A DNA stretch of 32,115 bases from Pseudomonadota bacterium. Its GTDB lineage: Bacteria; Pseudomonadota; Alphaproteobacteria; Rhodospirillales; Rhodospirillaceae. Within the stretch, counting starts at the first letter, position 1; each line of letters opens with the position of its first letter. The DNA lies in the NCBI GenBank assembly GCA_023396465.1, contig JAEWWF010000201.1, forward strand, positions 1 through 32,115, given 5' to 3'. Shown here one piece after another: positions 18,162-26,341 of this stretch. A program made the position numbers and the translations under genes. The notes beneath the pieces were generated by a model. The model did not search any database and was not told where the DNA came from. It worked only from the letters and a program-made list of their open reading frames with translations.

Positions 18162-19547
18162 TCACCTGGAGGTCAGTTGAAGCAGGACGTCGTCGACGGC
18201 GGCCAGCAGCCGGTCGACGTCGGCCTCGGTGGTGGCGGGGCTGCACAGCGTCATGTTGTGGAACGGTGTGATGACGATGCCCCGGTTGAGAAAGGCCAGA
18301 TGCAGGGCGCGTTCCAGCCCCGGCCGGAAGGCGGCTTCGGCCTCGGCGCCGGTGCGCGGCGGGGTGGCCCGGAACTGGATTTCGCAGCGGGCACCCAGGC
18401 GGGTGACGCTCCACGGCAGGGCGGCGCCGGTGATGGCCGCCTCCAGCCCGTCGGCGAGGCGGTTCGCCAGGGCGATCATGCGGCGGAAAGCATCGGGGGT
18501 GGCGACATGCTCCAGCGTCGCCCGCATGGCGGCCAGTTGCAGCGGGTTGGCCGACAGGGTCGTGCCCATGCCGGAATGCCCATGCCCCCCGGCGGCGGCG
18601 CGGGCATGGGCCTCGGCCATGCGCTCGGCCATGGCCGCCGAGGCGCCGTAGACCGCCGCCGGCAGCCCACCCGCCACCGGCTTGCCGAGGACGAACAGAT
18701 CGGGCTCCAGTCCATACGTGCGCGTATGGCCGCCGGGGCCGGTGGAGAAGGTGTGGGTCTCGTCGATGATGAGCAGGGTGCCGGCCTCGCGGGTGAGGTG
18801 GCGGAGATCGTCCAGGAACCCCGGTCGCGGCAGCACCATGCCGCAGTTGGTCAGTGCCGGCTCGGTCAGCACCGCCGCCACGTCGCCGGGGGCGAGGGCC
18901 TTGGCGAGAGCGTCGGGATCGTTGAACGGCACCACCCGGGTGCTCCGCGCCAGGTCATGCACCTGCCCGAGCAGGCCGGGGCGCGGCAGCGTCTCCCCCC
19001 GTGGGCCGAGGCGGACCATGGCGTCCTCCACCGTGCCGTGATAGCAGCCGTCGAACACCACCACCACCGGCCGCTGCGTCACCGCCCGCGCCCACCGCAG
19101 GGCATAGCGGTTGGCGTCGGTGGCGGTGGCGCAGACCTGCCAGATCGGCAGGCCGAAGCGGTCCGCCAGCAGCCGGCCGATCACCGCCGCATCCTCCGAC
19201 GCCAGCATGGCGGTCAGGCCGCGTGCCGCCTGGGCGGCGATGGCGGCGGCGACCGGAGCGGGGGAATGGCCGAACATGGCGCCGGTGTCGCCCAGGCAGA
19301 AGTCGGCGTAGGCATGGCCATCGGCATCCACCAGGGTGGCGCCGTGGGCTTCCTTCAGGAACAGCGGATAGGGTGTCGGCCAGTCGGCCATCCAGTGCAT
19401 GGGCACGCCGCCGTAGAGGTGGGCCTTGGCCTCCTGCCCCAGCCGGCGCGAAACCGGACGGGCGGCGGCGAAGACTTCCGCTTCCCGTGCATAAAGCGCA
19501 TCGGCGGCGGCATCGGGGATGTCGGGCGCGGCTGCGGCGGTGCTCAA
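18162..19547 (-). CDS. Class III aminotransferase (glutamate-1-semialdehyde mutase-like)
   Basis: This is a pyridoxal-phosphate aminotransferase of fold type I, class III. It has the cofactor Asp262 in LLIIDETHTF and Lys289 in LFVLGKPVAGG, with FDGCYHGTVEDAM upstream. Relatives act on GABA, omega-amino acids or glutamate-1-semialdehyde. The ATG-initiated frame reaches 19655, but that start lies next to the terminator of the preceding gene and the extra residues look unlike protein. I choose the TTG at 19547 (MSTAAAAPDIPD after GCGAGG 9 bases upstream), giving 461 residues. The gene leads a minus-strand operon with the glutamine-synthetase-like and AhpD-like genes. The product is probably catabolic for an amine or amino acid; substrate unknown. 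Confidence 0.85.
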   Translation of the reverse strand: MSTAAAAPDIPDAAADALYAREAEVFAAARPVSRRLGQEAKAHLYGGVPMHWMADWPTPYPLFLKEAHGATLVDADGHAYADFCLGDTGAMFGHSPAPVAAAIAAQAARGLTAMLASEDAAVIGRLLADRFGLPIWQVCATATDANRYALRWARAVTQRPVVVVFDGCYHGTVEDAMVRLGPRGETLPRPGLLGQVHDLARSTRVVPFNDPDALAKALAPGDVAAVLTEPALTNCGMVLPRPGFLDDLRHLTREAGTLLIIDETHTFSTGPGGHTRTYGLEPDLFVLGKPVAGGLPAAVYGASAAMAERMAEAHARAAAGGHGHSGMGTTLSANPLQLAAMRATLEHVATPDAFRRMIALANRLADGLEAAITGAALPWSVTRLGARCEIQFRATPPRTGAEAEAAFRPGLERALHLAFLNRGIVITPFHNMTLCSPATTEADVDRLLAAVDDVLLQLTSR

Positions 19548-19656
19548 GATTTCGGACCTCGCGATGAGAATATTGAACAGTGTGTGCGAGGCGCCGGGAA
19601 ATGACAAGAGGCTCCACACGGGGCGGGGGAGCACCTCCATCGTCAGGGCACGCAAA

Positions 19657-19686
19657 AGGCCCCGGCCGCATGACGGGCCGGGGCCT
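19657..19686 (-). terminator. Intrinsic terminator of the peptidoglycan-binding lipoprotein gene
   Basis: A perfect 11-bp stem (19657-19667 with 19676-19686) and 8-base loop is followed on the minus strand by TTTTGCG. It lies 23 bases after the lipoprotein stop. Confidence 0.8.
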
Positions 19687-19709
19687 GGGGAGCGGACGCG
19701 GCGGGCCGG

Positions 19710-20429
19710 TTACTGGACGGTGCCGCCCGTCGTGCCCGTGGTGGTGCCGGGGTCGGTATCGTCGGCGTCACCGGGGGTGGTGGACTGCGGCAGGGTGCCG
19801 GTCTGTTCGCCGGTGCTGGCGGGCTCGGTGGCGGTGTCCTGGCCGGTCTGCGGCTGCTCGGCAGGGACCGGGGCCTGATCCGCCGGCTGAGTGGCGGTCT
19901 GGCCGTTCTGCTCCTGACTGGTTCCGGTGCCGGCGGCGGCGGTCTGGGTGAGGCGGTCGAGGGTGTCGTCGGTCAACTCGCCGGTGGCGGCCATGTCGTT
20001 GTGGCGCTGGAACTCCGACACCGCGCGGATGGTGCGCGGGCCGTAGAGACCGTCCACCTGACCGTCGTAAAGGCCCATGTCCCGCAGGGCGGTCTGGGCC
20101 TGACGCACGTCCGCGTTGTCGAGGTCGTTGACCATCGGCCGGCTGGCCTGTCGGGACGCCGGAGTCTGCGCCGCCGACTGCATGGTCTGGCCGCTGGTGG
20201 CGGTTTGCCGCTGGCCTTGCCGCTCTTGGAGGGCCTGCTCGGCATCGTCGCGAACAAGGCCGCCGGCGGCGCCGACTCCGGCCCCCACGGCGGCACCGAC
20301 CGGGCCGCCAACCACCGCCCCGGCGGCGGCACCGCCGAGGCCGCCGCTGGCGGCGCGTTGTTCGTCGGTGCTACCGCAGGCGGCAGTCACGAGGGCTAAT
20401 CCAAGCGGGGCGATGATCCACGGGCGCAT
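19710..20429 (-). CDS. Lipoprotein with glycine-zipper and peptidoglycan-binding domain
   Basis: The 239-residue protein opens with a lipoprotein-type signal (MRPWIIAPLGLALVTAAC, Cys18 acceptor). A glycine-zipper stretch follows (GGLGGAAAGAVVGGPVGAA, about 29-58), then a charged linker. A PG_binding_1 domain spans about 105-162 (VRQAQTALRDMGLYDGQVDG followed by YGPRTIRAVSEFQ). The last 75 residues are a low-complexity Gln/Thr/Glu/Pro tail. The layout suggests an outer-membrane or periplasmic lipoprotein touching the cell wall. The start has a strong AAAGGAGA 5 bases upstream. It follows the DsbA-like gene by 130 bases and has its own terminator. The exact role is unknown. Confidence 0.85.
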   Translation of the reverse strand: MRPWIIAPLGLALVTAACGSTDEQRAASGGLGGAAAGAVVGGPVGAAVGAGVGAAGGLVRDDAEQALQERQGQRQTATSGQTMQSAAQTPASRQASRPMVNDLDNADVRQAQTALRDMGLYDGQVDGLYGPRTIRAVSEFQRHNDMAATGELTDDTLDRLTQTAAAGTGTSQEQNGQTATQPADQAPVPAEQPQTGQDTATEPASTGEQTGTLPQSTTPGDADDTDPGTTTGTTGGTVQ

Positions 20430-20559
20430 CGGGATCTCCTTTGGCTGCTCAGGGAGTGTTACTCAATGAACAGCCGCGACCCCTCGAAGGTTCGGCAGTC
20501 TACGTCTCTTGCGCGCAATCGCACCGCGCCGCTTCGGGCGCCTTTCGGGGAAAGGGGGG

Positions 20560-21333
20560 TCAGCCGCCGGCCTGCCGGGCCTTGGCGATTTCCTGCTTCA
20601 GGCGCTCCAGGGGCACGGCGCCGGGCAGCAGGGTGTCGCCGACCACGAAGGCCGGGGTGCCGCGAATGCCAAGCTCGCGCGCCAGGGCCATGGTGGCGCC
20701 GATCTGATCCTCGACCGCCGCGCCGCCCATGTCGGCCTTCAACTTGCCGAGGTCGAGCCCGGTCTTCTTGGCGATCTCGTCCACCGTCGCTTCTTCCAGC
20801 TTGCCCTTGTGGGCCATGAGGGCGGCGTGGAACTCGGCGTACTTGCCCTGCTCGCGGCTGGCCAGCGCGGCGCGGGAGGCATAGACGCTCTCCGGGCCGA
20901 GAATGGGGAACTCCTTCATCACCACGCGCAGGCCCTTGTCGTCGGCCGCCGCCTTCATCACCGCCGGATAGACCGCCTTGCAGTAGCCGCACTGGTAGTC
21001 GAAGAACTCCACCAGCGTCACGTCGCCGTCGGGATTGCCAAGCACCGGGCTGCCGGGATCCTTGAAAATCTGCTCGGCGTGGGTCTTCAGGGCTTCCTGC
21101 TGGGCCTGTTCGGCGGCGGCCTGCTGGCGGGCGTCGAGGGCCTGCATGGCCTCAACCAGCACTTCCGGGTTCTCGATCAGGTATTCCCGCACGATCTCCC
21201 GCACCTGATCGGCCTGGGCCTTGCTGAGGGCATCGGCGGCGAGCGCGGCGGGCGCGGCGGCGGTGCCCAGGGCCAGGGCGGCCAAGGCGGCCACGGTGGC
21301 GAGGCGGATCGGCAGGACGGACAGGCGGGCCAT
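20560..21333 (-). CDS. DsbA/ScsC-like periplasmic thiol-disulfide oxidoreductase
   Basis: The 257-residue protein has a signal peptide (to about residue 33, PAALAA). An N-terminal helical segment of the ScsC/Com1 type follows (VREIVREYLIENPEVLVEAM), then a thioredoxin-fold domain with the active site FFDYQCGYC (Cys115, Cys118) and the cis-Pro loop RGTPAFVVGD. Relatives oxidise or isomerise disulfides of exported proteins; the N-terminal segment mediates oligomerisation in ScsC. The start at 21333 gives a normal signal peptide and has GGAAAG upstream; the upstream extension to 21480 would overlap the M48 gene and lacks signal character. It lies 74 bases after the M48 protease gene in the same direction. 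Confidence 0.9.
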   Translation of the reverse strand: MARLSVLPIRLATVAALAALALGTAAAPAALAADALSKAQADQVREIVREYLIENPEVLVEAMQALDARQQAAAEQAQQEALKTHAEQIFKDPGSPVLGNPDGDVTLVEFFDYQCGYCKAVYPAVMKAAADDKGLRVVMKEFPILGPESVYASRAALASREQGKYAEFHAALMAHKGKLEEATVDEIAKKTGLDLGKLKADMGGAAVEDQIGATMALARELGIRGTPAFVVGDTLLPGAVPLERLKQEIAKARQAGG

Positions 21334-21407
21334 GCGGTCTTTCCAGTGCTGAGGGGTCTGCGGTGGCGGCGATGATGGCGGCAGGGGCGACCGCTGGCAA
21401 GGGGGCG

Positions 21408-22823
21408 TCAGCCGCCGCGGCGTTTCTTCTCGTCCATCATGTTCTGCGCCCGCTGCTTGACATCCTGCACCTTGAGCCATGTTGGCTCACCGGTCTTCAG
21501 TCCCTGTTCGGCCCGGCTGGCCTGAAACAGCGCCTGCGCCGGGTCGCCCTGCAACAGCGCGCTTTCGGCCATGGCGTAGGAGGCCATGGTCAGGTTGTCC
21601 TGGCGGCCGTAGGACATGCCGAGCAGCCGCCACGCCATGCCGTCGGCGCGTTCGGTCTTCAGGGCTTCGGTCAGGTGGTCCTGGGCCTGGGTGAGCAGGC
21701 TGTCGTCCTGGGTCTCGATCATGGCGTGGGCGAGGGCGATGCGCATCAGGGGGGCATCCGGCCGCAGTTCCACCGCCCGACGGTAGGACTCGAGGCTGTC
21801 GGCGACGCGCCCGTTCTCCAGCAGCATCTGACCGCGCAGTTCGTGGAAATAGGGGTCGTGGGGGTATTCGGCCACCAGCCCGTCGATGATCGGCAGCGCC
21901 TGTGCCAGCTTGCCCTGGCGGTAGTAGGCGACGGCGTGGGCGTAGCGGGCCGGGACTTCGGTGCTGGTCTCCGGGTAGCGCTGGAAGGTGCGCCCGGGCG
22001 TTTCCAGGAAGGCGAACAGCTTGGCGACCATGCGGGCGTGCGCCATCTGGTCGGCGGCGGTCTCGGTGCGCTGCGGGTAGGCCGAATGCTCCACCGCGTT
22101 GCGGATGGTGGCGATGCGTTCGCGGGTCAGCGGGTGGGTGCGGACATAAGGATCCTGCTGGTTGGTCAGCAGAAGTTCCTGATCGCCCAGGATCTCGAAG
22201 AACTCCAGCAGCCCCTGCGCCGACTGGCCGGTGGCGTTGAGGTACTTGAGGGCCGCCTGATCGGCGGCGCTTTCCTGCGTGCGGGAGAAGCTGAACAGGT
22301 TCTTCATCGCCGCCTGGCTGCCGCCCATCATCACCGCCGTGCCAAGGTCGCCGCGGCCGCTGCCGACCGCCGCCGCCATGCCGAGAGCGGCGGCGATCAT
22401 GGACAGCATCTGGGCGGTTTCCACCTCGTCCTTGATGCGCACCGCGTGGCCGCCGGCGATGTGGCCGATTTCGTGGGCCATGACGCCGATCACCTGCGAC
22501 GGATTGTCGCTGCGCTTCAGCAGGCCGGTGTGGAGGTACATCTTGTTGCCGAGGGTGACGAAGGCATTGAGGGAATCGTCACGCACCATGCGGATGCTCA
22601 CCGAGTCCGGTGATACCCCGGCGGCCCGCAGCAGTGGCGTCGCCCAACCGCGGATGGTAGTTTCGATTTCCGCGTCGCGGATCAGGGACATGCCCTGGGC
22701 CAGCGCCGGGGCGGCCGGACCCGCCACCACCAGGGCCGCCGCCGTGACCGTGACCACGGCCAGGGAGGCGAGGCGTCTTCCGGCTTCCCGCCAGCGGGCC
22801 TTGGCCCGAAAGAACATGTGCAT
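21408..22823 (-). CDS. M48-family zinc metalloprotease with TPR-like repeats (BepA-like)
   Basis: The 471-residue exported protein has a signal sequence (to about residue 43, APALAQ). The M48 peptidase domain carries HEIGH at 117-121 and the third zinc ligand in ESAADQAAL. C-terminal TPR-like helical repeats (about 295-450: AVAYYRQGKLAQALPIIDGL, SLESYRRAVEL) complete it. This matches BepA/YfgC, a periplasmic protease and chaperone for outer-membrane protein assembly. The ATG at 22823 is reported; a TTG at 22829 has the better-spaced GAGGG, and a GTG at 22868 is also in frame. The start is only 19 bases from the divergent gamma-glutamyltransferase-like gene, so promoters must overlap coding DNA. 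The neighbouring DsbA-like gene fits a role in envelope quality control. Confidence 0.9.
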   Translation of the reverse strand: MHMFFRAKARWREAGRRLASLAVVTVTAAALVVAGPAAPALAQGMSLIRDAEIETTIRGWATPLLRAAGVSPDSVSIRMVRDDSLNAFVTLGNKMYLHTGLLKRSDNPSQVIGVMAHEIGHIAGGHAVRIKDEVETAQMLSMIAAALGMAAAVGSGRGDLGTAVMMGGSQAAMKNLFSFSRTQESAADQAALKYLNATGQSAQGLLEFFEILGDQELLLTNQQDPYVRTHPLTRERIATIRNAVEHSAYPQRTETAADQMAHARMVAKLFAFLETPGRTFQRYPETSTEVPARYAHAVAYYRQGKLAQALPIIDGLVAEYPHDPYFHELRGQMLLENGRVADSLESYRRAVELRPDAPLMRIALAHAMIETQDDSLLTQAQDHLTEALKTERADGMAWRLLGMSYGRQDNLTMASYAMAESALLQGDPAQALFQASRAEQGLKTGEPTWLKVQDVKQRAQNMMDEKKRRGG

Positions 22824-22842
22824 GATCAAGGACCGACCCTCG

Positions 22843-24213
22843 ATGTTGTCTCCTGAAGCTAGTGACACCCCGCAGCGCCGTCAACGCGGTCGCGCCGGCC
22901 GTCTCGCCTGTCTGTTCGCCGCTGCCGCCACCGTCGGCCTAGCCGCCTGCTCGGGTGGGACGGGAGCCGAACGCGGCCAGATTGGTGCCGTCACCGGCTT
23001 CGCCGGCTTGGTGGCGGCCGACGAGCCGCACGCCACCCTGGCCGCCCGCGACATCCTGTCGGCCGGTGGCACCGCCGCCGACGCTGCCGTTGCCGCCGCC
23101 TTCACCATGGCGGTGACGCTGCCGTCGTCGGCCGGCATCCTGGGCGGCGGCATGTGCCTGGTGCATGGCGCCGACCAGGGCAAGGTGGAGGTGCTGGAGT
23201 TTCTGCCCGGCTTCGCCCCCAACGACGGCGCTTCCCGTTTCCCCGCCGCTGTGCCCGGCTTGCCGCGCGGCATGTACGCCCTGCATGCCAAGTACGGCGC
23301 CCTGCGCTGGGAGAGCCTGCTCGGCCCGGCGGAGCAGATGGCCCGCCTCGGCTATCCGGCCTCCCGCGCGCTGGCCAAGGAGTTCGTCGCCGGCGGCGCG
23401 GTGCTGCGCAACGATATCGAGGCGGTGCGCACCTTCGCCGACAAGGAGGGCATGTCGCCGGGTGAAGGGTCGACTCTGGTGCAGTCGAACCTGGGCGCCT
23501 CCATCGCCCGCATTCGCCTGCGCGGGGTGGGCGATGTCTATCAGGGGCTTATGGCGCGTGATCTGGTGGAGGGCTACCGCCGTGTCGGCTTCGCCCTGTC
23601 GCTGGACGCTCTGCGCGACTACCGCCCGCGCTGGCTGGAGCCGATGACCGCCATGCGCGGCAACGAAGTGGTGGCGGTGCCGCCGGCTGGTTTGCCGGGG
23701 GCGGAGACGCTGGAGGTTTATACCGCCGCCAGCGGCGGCGGCGCCGTGCCCGACCAGGGGGGCCAGCCGGCACCCGGCTCCTCCGGTCTGGTGGTGGTGG
23801 ACAACGAAGGGTCGGCGGTTGCCTGCGTGCTGATCATGAACGGGCCGTTCGGCACCGGCCGCATGGCGCCCGGCACCGGCATGATGATCGCGGCTCCGCC
23901 GCCGCAGCCGGGCATGGTGCGCCAGCCGGTCGGCCTGCTGATGGCCATCAACCCGAACGTCAAGGAATTCCACTTCGCCGGCGCCGCCGGCGGTGCCGCC
24001 GCCGCCTCGTCGGTGGGTCGCATCGCCGCCCGCGCGCTCACCCAAGGCGGTGACATCGCCACCGTTCTGGGGGAGGTGATCAGCGGCCGCGACGAGATTT
24101 CCGGCCTCGTCAGCGTCGCCCATTGCGCCGAGGGCATCCCGCCCAATCCCGGCAGTTGCCGCATCGTGACCGACAGCCGCTCCGGCGGTCTCGGCATGGT
24201 CGTCGGCCGTTAG
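22843..24213 (+). CDS. Divergent gamma-glutamyltransferase-like lipoprotein, probably not canonical
   Basis: The 456-residue protein has a lipoprotein signal (ATVGLAAC). It then follows the gamma-glutamyltranspeptidase family: GGTAADAAVAAAFTMAVTLP, GILGGGMCLVH, and NGPFGTGRMAPGTG near the usual small-subunit start. Key residues differ. The autoprocessing Thr-Thr-His of the family is Ser313-Ser314-Gly315 (GSSGLVVVD), the glutamate-binding FRE motif reads FLP (LEFLPGFAP), and the LNNxMDDF segment is absent. It is also about 100 residues short of typical enzymes. It may be self-cleaved at Ser, have another hydrolase activity, or be a non-catalytic binding protein. Translation starts at 22843 with AAGGA about 10 bases upstream. 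An aminotransferase gene follows 10 bases after it. Confidence 0.85.
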   Translation: MLSPEASDTPQRRQRGRAGRLACLFAAAATVGLAACSGGTGAERGQIGAVTGFAGLVAADEPHATLAARDILSAGGTAADAAVAAAFTMAVTLPSSAGILGGGMCLVHGADQGKVEVLEFLPGFAPNDGASRFPAAVPGLPRGMYALHAKYGALRWESLLGPAEQMARLGYPASRALAKEFVAGGAVLRNDIEAVRTFADKEGMSPGEGSTLVQSNLGASIARIRLRGVGDVYQGLMARDLVEGYRRVGFALSLDALRDYRPRWLEPMTAMRGNEVVAVPPAGLPGAETLEVYTAASGGGAVPDQGGQPAPGSSGLVVVDNEGSAVACVLIMNGPFGTGRMAPGTGMMIAAPPPQPGMVRQPVGLLMAINPNVKEFHFAGAAGGAAAASSVGRIAARALTQGGDIATVLGEVISGRDEISGLVSVAHCAEGIPPNPGSCRIVTDSRSGGLGMVVGR

Positions 24214-24223
24214 GACAGGTCTC

Positions 24224-25378
24224 ATGGCTCTGAAGATCGCCCAGCGCGGCACCGTTCCGCCTTTCATCGTCATGGACGTCATGCGCGCCGCCGCCGAACG
24301 CGAGGCGGCCGGGGGCGCCACCCTGCATCTGGAAGTCGGCCAGCCTTCCACCGGCCTGCCGCGACGGGCGGCCGAGGCGGTGCAGGCGCTGCTCGCCTCC
24401 GGTCAGCCGCTCGGCTACACGGTGGCCCTCGGCCTGCCCGAGTTGCGGACCCGTATCGCCGGCCACTATCGCCGCGTTCATGGCGTCGAGGTGCCGGCGG
24501 AGCGGGTGGTGGCGACCATGGGCTCGTCGGCCGCTTTCGTGCTCGCCTTCCTGTCCGCCTTCGAGGTCGGCGACCGGGTGGGGGTGACGCGCCCCGGCTA
24601 TCCCGCCTACCGCCACATCCTGAAGGCGCTGGGGATCGAGCCGGTGGCCATCCCGGTCGGCCCGGACACCCGCTTCCAGCCGACCGTCGAGGTGCTGGAG
24701 CGGGCCGGGGCGCGGGATCTGGACGGCATCATCGTCACCAGCCCGTCCAACCCCACCGGCACCGTCATGCCGGCCGACGAGCTGCGGCGGGTGGCGGCGT
24801 GGTGCGATACGCACAAGGTACGGCTGGTGTCCGACGAGATCTATCACGGCATCACCTATGGCATGGAGGCCGAGAGCGTCGCCGGATTCGCGCCCGACGC
24901 CATCATCATCAACAGCTTCTCCAAGTATTTCTGCATGACCGGCTGGCGTCTCGGCTGGCTGGTGCTGCCGCGGGACATGGTGCGGCCGGTGGAATGCCTG
25001 ACCCAAAACATGTTCATCAGCCCGCCCACGCTGTCGCAGCACGCCGGCATCGCCGTGTTCGACTGCGACGACGAGTTGCAGGCCAACGTTGCCCGCTATG
25101 CCCGCAACCGCGAGGTGCTGCTGGACGGGCTGCCGTCGGCGGGCTTCGACCGGCTGGCACCGGCCGACGGGGCGTTTTACCTCTATGCCGACGTCGCCCA
25201 CATGACCAACGACAGCCTCGCCTTCTGCCGCCGCATGCTGGCCGAGACGGGGGTGGCGGCGACGCCGGGGGTGGATTTCGACGATGCCGAGGGCGACCGC
25301 TTCGTGCGCTTCTCCTTCGCCGGCGGCACCGAGGACATGGAGAAGGCGGTTGCCGCCCTGAAAGCCTGGAGGCGCTGA
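24224..25378 (+). CDS. Class I/II aminotransferase
   Basis: The 384-residue pyridoxal-phosphate enzyme is of the aspartate aminotransferase fold I-alpha/gamma group. It has LEVGQPSTGLP at the N-terminus, SPSNPTGTVMP (Asn binding the cofactor), VRLVSDEIYHGITYG and the cofactor Lys in NSFSKYFCMTGWRLGW. The closing FVRFSFAGG holds the carboxylate-binding Arg. The substrate cannot be read from sequence. The ATG at 24224 has ACAGG 5 bases before it. The gene lies between the gamma-glutamyltransferase-like gene (10-base gap) and the dehydrogenase gene (1-base gap), so all three form one tight operon, perhaps for an exogenous amino compound. Confidence 0.92.
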   Translation: MALKIAQRGTVPPFIVMDVMRAAAEREAAGGATLHLEVGQPSTGLPRRAAEAVQALLASGQPLGYTVALGLPELRTRIAGHYRRVHGVEVPAERVVATMGSSAAFVLAFLSAFEVGDRVGVTRPGYPAYRHILKALGIEPVAIPVGPDTRFQPTVEVLERAGARDLDGIIVTSPSNPTGTVMPADELRRVAAWCDTHKVRLVSDEIYHGITYGMEAESVAGFAPDAIIINSFSKYFCMTGWRLGWLVLPRDMVRPVECLTQNMFISPPTLSQHAGIAVFDCDDELQANVARYARNREVLLDGLPSAGFDRLAPADGAFYLYADVAHMTNDSLAFCRRMLAETGVAATPGVDFDDAEGDRFVRFSFAGGTEDMEKAVAALKAWRR

Positions 25379-25379
25379 C

Positions 25380-26312
25380 ATGGCGGTGGTGGTGGTCGGT
25401 GCCGGCCTCATCGGCGCCAGCTGGAGCGCCCTGCTGACCTGGAAGGGCCACGCCGTGCGCATCGTCGATCCGGCCCCCGACGTGGCGGCGCGGGTGACGG
25501 CCATGCAGGAGCGCGCCTGGGCGGCGCTGGCCGGGCTGGAGCCGCCGCCGGCCGCGCCGGGGGCGTGGCAGGTGATGCCGCTGACCGAGGCGCTTGCCGG
25601 CGCCGATCTGATAATCGAAGCCGGACCGGAGGCTTTGGAGGCCAAGCAGGCGCTGCTGGCGGACATCGACGCCGCCGCCGCGCCGACGGTCGCCATCGCC
25701 TCCAGCACCACGGCGCATCCCCCTTCGGCCCTTCAGGCCCGCTGCCGTCACCCCGAGCGGGTTCTGGTGGCGCACCCCTTCAACCCGCCGCATCTCGTGC
25801 CCTTGGTGGAGATCGTACCGTCACAGACCACCGATCCGGCGGTGACGGCTTTCACGCGGGCGTTCTTCGAGTCGCTGGGCAAGCGGTGCATCCTGGTGAA
25901 GAAGGAGGCCACCGGCCACGTCGCCAACCGGCTGGCCGCCGCCCTCTACCGCGAGGCGGTGCATCTGGTCGCCGAAGGGATCGCCGACGTGGAGGACGTG
26001 GATGCCGCCGTCGCCTACGGCCCCGGACTACGGTGGGCGGTGATGGGGCCGCACATGCTCTATCACCTCGGCGGTGGGGCAGGGGGCCTGCGCGCCTACC
26101 TCGATCACCTGGGGCCGGCGCAGGAGCGCCGCTGGGCCGACCTCGGCACCCCCGCCTTGAGCGAGCCGGTGAAGCAGGCGCTGGTGGCGGGGGTGGAGGC
26201 GGAAGCCGCCGGCCGCCCGCTGCCGGCCCTGGAAGCCGAACGCGACGCCGCCCTGGTGGCGGTGCTGAAGGCGCTGGCGGCGGTGCGGCGGACGACCGGG
26301 AGCGGGGGGTGA
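25380..26312 (+). CDS. 3-hydroxyacyl-CoA dehydrogenase-like NAD-dependent enzyme
   Basis: The 310-residue protein has the dinucleotide-binding VVGAGLIGASW, a second-strand Asp (VRIVDPAP) indicating NAD, and the family catalytic region HPFNPPHLVPLVEIV with the conserved His. The C-terminal helical domain (GHVANRLAAALYREAVHLV, and GPGLRWAVMGPHMLYHLGG) matches the single-domain group that includes L-carnitine dehydrogenase, L-gulonate 3-dehydrogenase and lambda-crystallin, more than the fatty-acid beta-oxidation enzymes. It probably oxidises a beta-hydroxy acid; the substrate is unknown. The start is one base after the aminotransferase stop. Its TGA overlaps a possible GTG start (26309) of the next gene. 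Confidence 0.9.
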   Translation: MAVVVVGAGLIGASWSALLTWKGHAVRIVDPAPDVAARVTAMQERAWAALAGLEPPPAAPGAWQVMPLTEALAGADLIIEAGPEALEAKQALLADIDAAAAPTVAIASSTTAHPPSALQARCRHPERVLVAHPFNPPHLVPLVEIVPSQTTDPAVTAFTRAFFESLGKRCILVKKEATGHVANRLAAALYREAVHLVAEGIADVEDVDAAVAYGPGLRWAVMGPHMLYHLGGGAGGLRAYLDHLGPAQERRWADLGTPALSEPVKQALVAGVEAEAAGRPLPALEAERDAALVAVLKALAAVRRTTGSGG

Positions 26313-26330
26313 AATGCTGCGCAAGTTGTG

Positions 26331-26341
26331 TAGATAATATC
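26331..26341 (+). promoter_or_regulatory. AT-rich -10-like element with palindrome before the overlapping gene pair
   Basis: TAGATAATATC stands out in GC-rich surroundings, directly before the ATG at 26342. It contains the odd-centred palindrome GATA-A-TATC (26333-26341) and a GATAAT/TAATAT -10-like sequence. A matching -35 is not clear. It could be a promoter with an operator for the HTH protein encoded by the pair. Confidence 0.35.

Noticed and set aside
20527..20555. Tandem small hairpins after the DsbA-like gene
   Set aside because: The stems are short (4 to 6 bp) and no T tract follows on the minus strand, so a terminator call is not supported.
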